Below, piece by piece: positions 33,852 through 42,150 of a stretch of 64,000 bases of DNA. The DNA comes from Leucobacter sp. CX169 (GTDB lineage: Bacteria > Actinomycetota > Actinomycetes > Actinomycetales > Microbacteriaceae). The stretch's first letter is position 1. Every line of letters starts with the position of its first letter. The stretch covers positions 2,046,001-2,110,000 of the forward strand of contig NZ_CP071051.1 in the NCBI RefSeq assembly GCF_017161405.1. The letters run 5' to 3'. The notes beneath the pieces were generated by a model that saw nothing but the letters and a program-made list of their open reading frames with translations, searched no databases and was not told the origin of the DNA. Both the position numbers and the translations under genes were made by a program.

Positions 33852-34766
33852 ATGCCTGCTTTCCTCGACGCCCTTCAATCCGGGGTGGTTCCCCTCGACG
33901 GCGGCCTCGGCACGCACCTCGAGGCGCGCGGGAATTCAGTTGCATCGGCCCTGTGGTCGGCGCGGATCCTGCTGGAGCAGCCGGACGAGGTACATGCCGC
34001 ACATCTCGACTTTTTCCAGTCCGGGTCCCGCGTCGCGACGACCGGGTCGTACCAGGTCAGCGCGAGCGCGCTGGCGAGTGCGGGGTTCGACCCCGGGCTG
34101 GCCCCCGAGCTGTTGGCTCGCAGCGTCGAGCTTGCACGCGAGGCCCGGTCTGCCGCGGGACTCGGTCCAGGCGAGGCATGGGTTGCGGCCTCGCTCGGCC
34201 CGTACGGCGCGAGCCTCGGCGACGGCAGCGAGTATACGGGCGCCTACGGACTCTCGGTCGCCGAGCTTCGCGAATGGCACCGCCCGCGCATCGCGGCGCT
34301 CGTCGCGGCTCGTCCTGATGTCGTGTTTGCCGAGACGATCCCGAGCCTTGCCGAGGCCGCCGCGATCGCCGCGGAGACCGTCGAGCTCAACCTTCCCGTC
34401 GTCCTCAGCGTGACCGTCGCGGGCGGGGCGCTGCGCAGCGGCGAAGCGCTCGCGGGCCTCGTGGCGCTCGCCGAGCGGCACCCGGGCATCGTCGCGCTCG
34501 GGGTGAACTGTTCGTCGGTGGACGAGACTGACGCGGCGCTGCGGGTGCTCGCCGCCCACACCGAGCTGCCCCTCATCGCGTACCCGAACAGCGGCGAGGT
34601 GTGGGACGCACGGTCGAGATCCTGGTCAGGCAGCGGCCGTTCGATTGTCGGCTCGGTCGACGAGTGGCGCGCCCTCGGCGTGCGTGCGATCGGCGGTTGC
34701 TGCCGCGTCGGCACCGACGAGGTCGCCAGACTGTCTCGCAGGATCACGGTCGAAGCAGCCGGGTGA
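33852..34766 (+). CDS. mmuM: Homocysteine S-methyltransferase
   Basis: A 304-aa zinc enzyme that makes methionine from homocysteine using S-methylmethionine or SAM. The N-terminus VVPLDGGLGTHLEARG, the first zinc Cys in LGVNCSS and the paired Cys in IGGCCRVG are all present, as is LPLIAYPNSGEVW. A TAGGCT box ends 6 nt before the ATG, so the mRNA is probably leaderless. It stands alone between a minus-strand gene and the HNH nuclease gene. Confidence 0.9.
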   Translation: MPAFLDALQSGVVPLDGGLGTHLEARGNSVASALWSARILLEQPDEVHAAHLDFFQSGSRVATTGSYQVSASALASAGFDPGLAPELLARSVELAREARSAAGLGPGEAWVAASLGPYGASLGDGSEYTGAYGLSVAELREWHRPRIAALVAARPDVVFAETIPSLAEAAAIAAETVELNLPVVLSVTVAGGALRSGEALAGLVALAERHPGIVALGVNCSSVDETDAALRVLAAHTELPLIAYPNSGEVWDARSRSWSGSGRSIVGSVDEWRALGVRAIGGCCRVGTDEVARLSRRITVEAAG

Positions 34767-34852
34767 TTTTCGATACCGTACCGTGACCTTTCGCGAGGTC
34801 TCTCGCGGCTGTGCGGGGCTTCAATGTCGGAGGTCTGGCGGAACATCGAAAC

Positions 34853-36598
34853 ATGGAATTCATCACCTCGCTCGAGCACCAGTTGGCGGCAGTGCGCCAG
34901 CTGGTCGGCGAGGTGCCGTCGGCATCTTCACTCCCCGAGATCGTGCGCACGCTGTCCGACGAGGACGTGGTGGCGGTGCTCGAGGCGACAGCCTCGCTTG
35001 CTCGTTCGGTCGAGCGGCTGCAGCTCGCCGCGTCCGGCGTCGTGGCCCTGCGGTCCACCCGCACGGACGGGCACTCGGGCATCGCCCAATCACGCGGTCA
35101 CCGGGGCCCAGTGTCGCTGGTGCAGCAGCTGACTGGAGTCAGCCGATCGCAGGCGATGCGTGAAATCCGGGTGGGGCAGTCACTCCTTGAGAGTGCGGCG
35201 GAGACGGGGGCTGGTGCCGGGCCCTATTGCATGAAACTCGGCGCAGACGCGAGTGATGGTGTCGGCACCTCTGCCGACGGTCTCGCCACCCCATGGCATG
35301 CGCCGTTAGATCGCGCGCTACTGAGCGGCACGATCACGGCCGATCAGCACGACGCGATCCGGATGGGTCTGGGGGAACCCCCAACGCCGCTCGAGGGAGA
35401 GCTTGCCGCTGTGATGGCTGCGACGTGGGGCCTCGCCACGGAGCACCTCATTACCGAAGCCGGCCTGCGCACCCTCGAAGAGCTCCGCGCCGCCGCGCGG
35501 GCAGTGCGCGACGAGCTCGATCCCGTGGGGGCCGAGCGCAGGTTCACCGAGCGGTACGAGGCTCGTTCGTTTCGTATCTGGGTTGATGCGAAGGGCACGC
35601 ACCACGGGACGTTCACCTTTGACGACGAATCAGCGGCCTGGGTGCACAGCCTCATCGACGCCGCCCTCCGGCCGCGCCGAGGCGGCCCCCGATTTGTCGA
35701 TCCGACCGAGAACGCCCGGGCGGACGAGCTTCGAAATGACCCGCGCACGAACGATCAGCTCACTCACGACCTCATGATCGACGTGTTGCGTAGCGGCAGC
35801 CTCGCCACCCCGGTCCAGGTGTTCGGGACCCGCCAAGTAGGCGTCCGGGTCGTCCGGGTCGTCACCGATGCCCACCCCGACCACGCGTTCCTCGAGGGCG
35901 ATGGCACACAGGTCCCGGCCTGGGTCGCTGACCGCACCGTCTGCAACACCGGGACGGTGCCGGTCACCATTGACCCACTCGGCAATCCGCTCGATGTCGG
36001 GCGCGAGCAGCGCCTCTTCACGGCTCGGCAGCGTATCGCGCTCTCGCTGCGCGATGGGGGCTGCCGGTGGACAGGATGCGACCGGCCGGCGTCGTACTGC
36101 GAAGCGCACCACATCGACGAATGGGCGAAAGACCACGGTCGCACCGACATCGATCGCGGTGTCCTGTTGTGCCGGTTCCATCACATGCAGCTCCACTCGA
36201 ACGGCTGGAGCATCACCCGCGAGGGCAGTGGGACATTCCTGCTACACCCGCCGCCGGGCGACACGAACAGCAGACGCGAGGCGACCGGAGGCAGACTCAA
36301 AGGCGAGATAGGCAACTTGGCCGCCACCGGGATCGAGCTCCCCGTCCGGGTCATCCGCTCGTATGTATGGGGAGCAATCCCCGGGCCGACGGTGAGGTTT
36401 CGGCCCGGCGACGGCGCGGCCCGACTCGACGTTGCCCGGATCGACGACACCGCCACAAGCTCATTCCCTCGCCAGATCGGTGGCCAAACTGCCGAAGATC
36501 AGTTCTCAAGATCGAGAAGTCGACCCAAGGGGACAGCTCCGCCCAACAGCGGGTCAACCCCGAGTCCGGGCCTCAGCGAAGCGATCCGCCCAGGTTGA
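34853..36598 (+). CDS. DUF222 / 13E12-type HNH endonuclease domain protein
   Basis: A 581-aa protein with an N-terminal DUF222 (13E12 repeat) helical domain and a C-terminal HNH nuclease motif, CRWTGCDRPASYCEAHHID followed by HHMQLHSNGW. Such genes occur in many copies in actinobacteria, especially Microbacteriaceae and mycobacteria, and are thought to be selfish or nuclease elements, without proven function. I take MEFITSLEHQL as the start; a GTG 42 nt upstream is possible. Everything past about residue 440 is low-complexity tail. Confidence 0.88.
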   Translation: MEFITSLEHQLAAVRQLVGEVPSASSLPEIVRTLSDEDVVAVLEATASLARSVERLQLAASGVVALRSTRTDGHSGIAQSRGHRGPVSLVQQLTGVSRSQAMREIRVGQSLLESAAETGAGAGPYCMKLGADASDGVGTSADGLATPWHAPLDRALLSGTITADQHDAIRMGLGEPPTPLEGELAAVMAATWGLATEHLITEAGLRTLEELRAAARAVRDELDPVGAERRFTERYEARSFRIWVDAKGTHHGTFTFDDESAAWVHSLIDAALRPRRGGPRFVDPTENARADELRNDPRTNDQLTHDLMIDVLRSGSLATPVQVFGTRQVGVRVVRVVTDAHPDHAFLEGDGTQVPAWVADRTVCNTGTVPVTIDPLGNPLDVGREQRLFTARQRIALSLRDGGCRWTGCDRPASYCEAHHIDEWAKDHGRTDIDRGVLLCRFHHMQLHSNGWSITREGSGTFLLHPPPGDTNSRREATGGRLKGEIGNLAATGIELPVRVIRSYVWGAIPGPTVRFRPGDGAARLDVARIDDTATSSFPRQIGGQTAEDQFSRSRSRPKGTAPPNSGSTPSPGLSEAIRPG

Positions 36599-36718
36599 GG
36601 CCGAAAGGGGTCGAGCATGAAAGGGATCGCGCATGAAAGGGGTCGAGCCACAGAGAAACAGGCCGACCCGGGCGAGCGCCCTCCGCCGCAAGCCACCTGC
36701 GGCCCACGCAGGCTCTGA

Positions 36719-37588
36719 TTATTCCGTCGCCGCGTTGATCGTCGCCTGCTCGATCGCGCCCTGCTCTGAGTTCCCGGAGCGGAGAATCTCGAGGTAGCGG
36801 CCATCATCGATGAGCTGCCGCAGCGCCTCCTGTGCCTTTGGACCCAGCTCGCCGCCCCGCGGCAGCGGGAAGCCGTAGACGAACCCGTCGAACAGGTCGC
36901 CGACCACCGAGATCTTCCCGTCGAGCTGGGTGACCGCGTCGATCGTGACGGGCGAATCGGCAGAGAACGCGTCGGCCTTCCCCATCACGACCGCGTTCGT
37001 CACCTCGGGCTGCCCGGTGTAGGGCTGAATCTCGATGCCCGGCTTCCCCGCATCGAGGCAGGCCTGGTTGCGGGCGGGGAGCTCGTCCAGGTGCTGGGTG
37101 CCGGTTGCCATGACGGCAACCTTGAGCCCGCAGGCGTTCTCCGGAGTGACCGACGAGCCACTCCGCGCCGCCCACAGAGACCCGGCCTCGAAGTAGTTCA
37201 CGAAGTCAACGACCTGCTGGCGCTCTTTGGTATCCGAAAACGAGCCGACCCCGATATCGATCGTGCCTCCCTGGATGCGCGGCAGGATCGCGTCGAACGT
37301 TAGCACCGTCCACTCGACTTCGAGCCCAAGCTCGTCGGCGATCTCCGCCACGAGATCGACTGCCCAACCGGTCGGCTCCCCCTCGGGCGTCTTGAACTCA
37401 TTCGGCGGATAGTCGACGATCGTGCCGACCTTGAGCACACCCGACTCCTCGATCTCCGCCCAGGTGCGCGAGACGGCGGGCGCGTCCGACGGCCCAGCCT
37501 CACCGGCGCTGGGGCCCGCATTCGTGCAGGCGGTCAGCAGTAGTGCCGCTGCGGCAAGGACAAACGCGACGGGCGAACGAAACTTCAT
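36719..37588 (-). CDS. Amino-acid-type ABC substrate-binding lipoprotein (orphan)
   Basis: A 289-aa lipoprotein with MKFRSPVAF, a hydrophobic core and LLLTAC. The mature part is a family 3 solute-binding protein: SGVLKVGTIVDYPPNEF, GWAVDLVAEIADELG, FDAILPRIQGGTIDIGVGSFSDT and a paired-Cys loop. No permease or ATPase gene is beside it, so it works with a transporter encoded elsewhere or as a receptor. GGAG 7 nt before the ATG at 37588 decides the start over a TTG 18 nt upstream. Confidence 0.87.
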   Translation of the reverse strand: MKFRSPVAFVLAAAALLLTACTNAGPSAGEAGPSDAPAVSRTWAEIEESGVLKVGTIVDYPPNEFKTPEGEPTGWAVDLVAEIADELGLEVEWTVLTFDAILPRIQGGTIDIGVGSFSDTKERQQVVDFVNYFEAGSLWAARSGSSVTPENACGLKVAVMATGTQHLDELPARNQACLDAGKPGIEIQPYTGQPEVTNAVVMGKADAFSADSPVTIDAVTQLDGKISVVGDLFDGFVYGFPLPRGGELGPKAQEALRQLIDDGRYLEILRSGNSEQGAIEQATINAATE

Positions 37589-37710
37589 GCGGGTGCTCCA
37601 CTTCAACTCGACAGCGGAACTTCCGCACTGCGCTCATTCTTCCGGGCATCCCGATTCGCCCCGGCAGCTTGACGAAGTGTGACGACCCGCGCGAAGAGCC
37701 CGCGGTCCTG

Positions 37711-38943
37711 CTAACCAGACGCCAGATTCCGCCGTCCGGCCAGGTACTGCTCGAAGTGCTGCGCAAAAGCACGCTCGCCGATGACGGGCACGCCATACCC
37801 TCGCGCCTTCGCTGCTTTCCCGCTCAACGAGTCTGGGTCCGCGGCGACCAGCACCCGAGTCGACTTCGTGACGCCGCCCGTGGCGAGACCTGCGGCAACG
37901 ATCTCTGCGACCCAATCGTCCCTTTCGCGCGCGAGCGTGCCGGTGAAGACAACTCGATCGCTGAGCCGCAAGAAGCTCTCGCGGGGCTCCGCGCGCACGT
38001 CACGAGTCTCGGCAAGTGCCGCCGCCACATCGTCCGCTACGAGCCCCAGGCAGAGCGCCGCGGCGTTCAAGTCAGCAACCTCTTCCGCCGTTATTTGACC
38101 GTCCGACCAGGCTTCGGCTGCGAGGCGGCGCAGGTGCGCCTGGTGCAGCTCGGCCAGACGGTCACGGCTGAGTCCCGAATGCTGGGCAATCTCGACCAGC
38201 TCCCGACCTTCGGTGACTGATACGTGGAAGTCCAGTAGGGCGTTGTTCAGCGCCACGAGGTACGCAGCTTCGTCCTCAGGTACGCCGGGCACCCAGGCGT
38301 CGGAAAGCACCCCGGACATCCACGAGCTCGCCAGAGGCGCGGCCGCAGCCGACCGCCGGGCAAGGGTGGCACATGAACGGCCCTTGCTTCCCGGCCAGAC
38401 ATACGAACGCGCGGCTTCGAGATCGCCGTCCCACTCCCGCGAAGCGGGGACGAGCTCCATCAATCGCGCGAGCAACTGCGCGGTCGCCTCGGCGTCGGCG
38501 AGCGCCGTGTGCGCGTCATCGAGCGGAATCCCGAGCGCCTCACAGCAGTGCGCGAGCTTGGCCGGCCCGAGCACCCGGCCCGACCACTTCATCGAGCACA
38601 ACGCCGCCGGACGCTGCTCAACCTGATACCCGGCGCGGTCCAACTCGCGGTGCAAGAAGCGCATATCGAACGACGCGTTGTGTGCCACGACCACACGGTT
38701 CGAGACGAGATCCAGCAACTGGTCGCTGACCTCCTCGAACCTCGGGGCGTCAAGCAGTTCCGCTCCAGTGATGCCGTGAATGTGCGTCGCACCCACATCG
38801 CGCATCGGGTTCACGAGCGTGGTCCAGGCGTCTTCGCGGCGCCCAGCCGAGTCGAGCAGGACCACCCCGACCTCCACCACGCGGTCCGCACGCTCGGGCA
38901 CCACTCCGGTTGTTTCAAAGTCAATGACCGCAAACCCTGACAT
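37711..38943 (-). CDS. DEDDh 3'-5' exonuclease with C-terminal BRCT domain
   Basis: A 410-aa protein, DnaQ/epsilon-like. Exonuclease motifs are DFETTG (ExoI), HNASFDMRFLH (ExoII) and HTALADAEA (ExoIII, with the DEDDh His). A linker of about 150 residues follows, and the end (RVVFTGTLARERDDW to GYGVPVIGERAF) is a BRCT fold. The arrangement is known in actinobacterial epsilon-like proteins and points to repair or proofreading linked to protein contacts. GAGGGGG precedes the ATG at 38943. Confidence 0.88.
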   Translation of the reverse strand: MSGFAVIDFETTGVVPERADRVVEVGVVLLDSAGRREDAWTTLVNPMRDVGATHIHGITGAELLDAPRFEEVSDQLLDLVSNRVVVAHNASFDMRFLHRELDRAGYQVEQRPAALCSMKWSGRVLGPAKLAHCCEALGIPLDDAHTALADAEATAQLLARLMELVPASREWDGDLEAARSYVWPGSKGRSCATLARRSAAAAPLASSWMSGVLSDAWVPGVPEDEAAYLVALNNALLDFHVSVTEGRELVEIAQHSGLSRDRLAELHQAHLRRLAAEAWSDGQITAEEVADLNAAALCLGLVADDVAAALAETRDVRAEPRESFLRLSDRVVFTGTLARERDDWVAEIVAAGLATGGVTKSTRVLVAADPDSLSGKAAKARGYGVPVIGERAFAQHFEQYLAGRRNLASG

Positions 38944-39015
38944 GTTCCCCCTCGCGCGACCTTGCCTCAGGCTTGGCAATCGCTATGCCGACCTGCAGCC
39001 ACCATATCGCTGGCC

Positions 39016-40338
39016 CTACGCCCACAACTCACTGAACGAGACCTCGCTGCCGAGGATGTTCTCGGCAGCACGATGCCCCGAGCGCAGCGCCGCGGTCACG
39101 GTCGCCGGGTCCTCCGTCCAGGTCGTCTCCCCCGCGAGGTGCAGTACGCCGCCGACCGGCGTCGCCAGCACGTCGTGGTCTTCGGGGGTTGCCCCGGGCA
39201 GCATGTACGCGTAAGAACCACGGGAGAAGGGATCCTGCTGCCAGTCCGTCACCACCACATGCTCGGGCACCTCGACGCGGTCGCCGTAGATTCCGCGCAG
39301 CGCAGAAAGCACCGAATCTGCGACCTGGTCGTCGCTCCAGTCCCGGATCATTTCGGCACAGGGGCCGGCCGCGAACGTCAACAGGGTCGGGGTGCCGTGC
39401 AGCGCGGTGAGGTCGTACCAGGAGTGCCACCATTTCCCGGCCTCCCCCTGCTGCCGGATGGCATAGACGCCCTCGTCCCAGAACCTCGTCGGGAAGCGCA
39501 GGAAGACCTTTTCGAAGTGGTTCATCTCGAGCCCCGAAATCGCCTGGGCGAGCCGCTGTGGCAGCGGGGGGTCGATGACGAAATCGTCCGACTTCAGCAC
39601 CCCGATCGGCACCGTCACGACCGCGCGGGCCGCGCTGAACTCACCGCGGCTCGAGGCGACACGAATACCGTCGGCCGACCAGCTCACGCGGGAGACCTCG
39701 TGCTCGAGCCGAACGTCGAGCCCCGCGGCAAGCCTCGCGGCAAGCACGTCGAACCCCTCGGGGAAGACCACCTCGTCGCCGTCCACCGCGTCGTCGTCCA
39801 GGCCGTGCGCGTCGAGTCCGCTCGCCGACACCCCGTATTGTTCCTCCGAGCGGTGCCGCAGAAACTCGCGGACCCGCTCGGCTCGCGCGTCGCCCCAGCC
39901 GAGGCGCGCGAGCGTCGCCTCGATCGCATCGTCGTAGGTGCTGCCCGCGGACGAGGCCGCGATGGTGTCGGCGAGGTGCCGATCGCACTCCCGGACGTCG
40001 CCGGCGAAACGCGCCGCCGCCTCGTCGCTCAGGCGCTCGCCCGCGGGGCCGTAATACGCGATGGGTCGACCATCGGGCTGATAGCTCCCGACCGTGAACT
40101 CGACCTCGCGCATGCCGAACGCCGAAACGACTTCCGCCAGCGGGTTGTCGTCAACACCGTGGATCCAGGAGGCGCCGCGATCAGTGATGTGCCCGTCACT
40201 GCGCTCGGTCCAGGTGCGGCCACCGATCCGGTCTCGCGCCTCAAGCACCAGCACTCGCTGACCCGCCCGCGCCAGTAGGCGCGCAGCGGTGAGACCCGAG
40301 ACTCCCGCACCGACGATGATCGTATCGAAATCACTCAT
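39016..40338 (-). CDS. FAD-dependent amine oxidase (MAO family)
   Basis: A 440-aa flavin oxidase. The FAD loop GAGVSGLTAARLLARAG is at 8-24 and is followed by the GG motif RIGGRTW. FPEGFDVLAARLA and the C-terminal HLAGETTW give the second FAD contact. The substrate could be a polyamine or other amine. GAGGGTG precedes the ATG. It lies about 6 kb from the B6 island and is not a GMC enzyme, so I do not assign it to pyridoxine oxidation. Confidence 0.87.
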   Translation of the reverse strand: MSDFDTIIVGAGVSGLTAARLLARAGQRVLVLEARDRIGGRTWTERSDGHITDRGASWIHGVDDNPLAEVVSAFGMREVEFTVGSYQPDGRPIAYYGPAGERLSDEAAARFAGDVRECDRHLADTIAASSAGSTYDDAIEATLARLGWGDARAERVREFLRHRSEEQYGVSASGLDAHGLDDDAVDGDEVVFPEGFDVLAARLAAGLDVRLEHEVSRVSWSADGIRVASSRGEFSAARAVVTVPIGVLKSDDFVIDPPLPQRLAQAISGLEMNHFEKVFLRFPTRFWDEGVYAIRQQGEAGKWWHSWYDLTALHGTPTLLTFAAGPCAEMIRDWSDDQVADSVLSALRGIYGDRVEVPEHVVVTDWQQDPFSRGSYAYMLPGATPEDHDVLATPVGGVLHLAGETTWTEDPATVTAALRSGHRAAENILGSEVSFSELWA

Positions 40339-40511
40339 TGCACCCTCGCTCGCTCGAATTCCGCTTCAGCCTACTGGCGAATGTCAACGAGACTGATTCC
40401 GGGGCGCTCCCTGCCGGGCCGTGAATCCCACCAATTTCGACACGAGGCTCGCGGGGTTCGCCAGAATAGAGCCTCAGGCAGACACAACGTTTTTTCGAAG
40501 GGCGGCACCCG

Positions 40512-41420
40512 ATGACCATTCCTCTCACCCGACACGTCGTGATTGCGGGAAGCTCGGGGCTCATCGGCTCGGCGCTCACCACGGCCCTCCGCGCGGACGG
40601 AATCACCGTCAGCCGCCTGGTGCGCCGCCCGGCGCGCGCACCCGACGAGGTCGAGTGGCTCACCTCCGGCAGCGCGCTCGCGCCAGAGACGCTCGCCGGC
40701 GCGATCGCAGTCGTCAATCTGTGCGGTGCGAGCATCGGACGTCTTCCGTGGACGCGGGCATACCAGGAAGAACTCCGCTCGTCCCGCCTGATCCCGACCC
40801 GCGCGCTCGCCACCGCGCTTCGCGCGCTCGGGCCTGAGGCGCCGGCATTCCTGTCAGCCTCGGCCGTCGGGTACTACGGCAATCGTCCCGGCGAGGAATT
40901 GAGCGAGGCCAGTGGGCAAGGGGACACCTACCTCGCGGAGCTCTGCGCTGAGTGGGAGCGTGAGGCACTCACCGCCGGCCCCGACGCTCGAGTCGTGCTC
41001 TTGCGCACCGCCCCCCTGCTGCATCGACGCGGGGTGTTGAAGCCCCTCATCGCCCTCACCGGGCTCGGCCTGGGCGGCCCGCTCGGCCCGGGCACCCAGG
41101 TGTGGCCGTGGATTTCGCTCGACGACGAGGTGAGGGCGATCCGACACCTCATCGACGGTCAGATCAGCGGGCCGGTCAACTTGAGCGGGCCCCTGCCAGC
41201 GACCGCGAACGAGATTGGTCGGGAACTTGCCCGCGCGATGCACCGCCCGTTCCTGCTCCCCGCTCCGAGCTGGGCGCTGCGGACCGCCCTCGGCCGCGCC
41301 GCGGCGGACTCGCTGCTCTTGCCCGACGCGCGGGTGCGTCCCGGAGCCCTCGAGACCTCGGGATTCGAGTTCACCCACCGCACCGCCGCAGCGGCGATTG
41401 CAGCGGCGCTCGCAGAGTAG
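40512..41420 (+). CDS. TIGR01777-type NAD-dependent epimerase/dehydratase (YfcH-like)
   Basis: A 302-aa SDR-like protein with the nucleotide loop VIAGSSGLIGSALTTALR near the N-terminus, the ICNLCGA-type segment VNLCGASIG, SAVGYYGNRPGEELSE around the catalytic Tyr, and a C-terminal DUF1731 helix-rich part. Homologues include YfcH and plant SulA-like chloroplast proteins; the substrate is unknown. GAAGGGCGG 6 nt before the ATG supports the start. Confidence 0.88.
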   Translation: MTIPLTRHVVIAGSSGLIGSALTTALRADGITVSRLVRRPARAPDEVEWLTSGSALAPETLAGAIAVVNLCGASIGRLPWTRAYQEELRSSRLIPTRALATALRALGPEAPAFLSASAVGYYGNRPGEELSEASGQGDTYLAELCAEWEREALTAGPDARVVLLRTAPLLHRRGVLKPLIALTGLGLGGPLGPGTQVWPWISLDDEVRAIRHLIDGQISGPVNLSGPLPATANEIGRELARAMHRPFLLPAPSWALRTALGRAAADSLLLPDARVRPGALETSGFEFTHRTAAAAIAAALAE

Positions 41421-41443
41421 GAGCGCCCTCCAGGGAGGAGTCC

Positions 41444-41469
41444 CTCCCGGCAGGACTCCTTGCCGGGAG
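41444..41469 (+). terminator. Terminator-like hairpin after the epimerase gene
   Basis: A 9-bp perfect inverted repeat (CTCCCGGCA and TGCCGGGAG) with an 8-nt loop lies about 25 nt past the epimerase stop. It contains a GGCAGGA...TCCTTGCC core like the short palindromes seen at other gene ends of this window. Confidence 0.65.
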
Positions 41470-41527
41470 CCGGGCACGGGCGTACCGTCGAAGCACGTCA
41501 TCGGCGACGCACCCGCAAGGAGAACTT

Positions 41528-42112
41528 ATGTCTGCTCGGTTTGTGTATTGGATGAATGTCTCGCTCGATCTGTATATCGGCGCAACCGCCGATGAAAACG
41601 GCGGCGGTGACTGGATGCGGATCGACGAGCCCCTGCACCGCGAGTTCAACCGGCGGGCGCGTGAGTTCTCGCTCGACATCTCGGGGCGCAAGGTCTACGA
41701 GATCATGGAGACGTACTGGCCCGACGCTCGAGACAACGAGTCGGAATCGGAGGTCATGCGCGAGTACGGCGAGATTTGGGTCACCACGCCGAAGATCCTC
41801 GTCTCACGCACCCGCACGAGCGCGGCGTACGACACACGCATCATCGGCGGGGACGACGCCATCGCACAACTCGCCGTCGTACGCGCCCAGTCGGAGGGCC
41901 GTATTGGGGTGGGCGGCGCCACGCTCGCGACTCAGCTGCTGCGCGAGCATCTGCTCGACGAGCTCATGCTTTTCACTCATCCAGCAGTGCTGGGTTCCGG
42001 ACGTCCGCTCTTCGATTCCCTTGACGAACCGCTGGGACTCGACCTCATCGAACAGCAACGCTACGAAAATGGCGTCACACTGCATCGCTACAGCGTCCGG
42101 GGAGCGCTATGA
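41528..42112 (+). CDS. Dihydrofolate reductase-like family protein
   Basis: A 194-aa RibD_C/DHFR-like protein, a distant relative of the gene at 893-1450. FVYWMNVSLDLYIG opens the fold, SGRKVYEIMETYW is the second helix, and the nucleotide loop is GRIGVGGATLATQLL. The start is fixed by AAGGAG 5 nt before the ATG. The substrate is unknown. It is followed at 38 nt by the MMPL gene, with a GCTAG-n5-CTAGC dyad between them. Confidence 0.85.
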   Translation: MSARFVYWMNVSLDLYIGATADENGGGDWMRIDEPLHREFNRRAREFSLDISGRKVYEIMETYWPDARDNESESEVMREYGEIWVTTPKILVSRTRTSAAYDTRIIGGDDAIAQLAVVRAQSEGRIGVGGATLATQLLREHLLDELMLFTHPAVLGSGRPLFDSLDEPLGLDLIEQQRYENGVTLHRYSVRGAL

Positions 42113-42150
42113 TTTAGCTAGCTTTTCTAGCAAAGAGATTGGGTGGCAAA

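Noticed and set aside
34853-36598. HNH nuclease as part of a mobile element or defence island
   Set aside because: No flanking repeats, integrase, restriction or defence genes; such DUF222-HNH genes are scattered singly in these genomes.
39016-40338. Flavin amine oxidase as the missing pyridoxine oxidase or 4-pyridoxate dehydrogenase
   Set aside because: It is of the MAO family, not GMC, lies about 6 kb from the B6 island and has no operon link with it.
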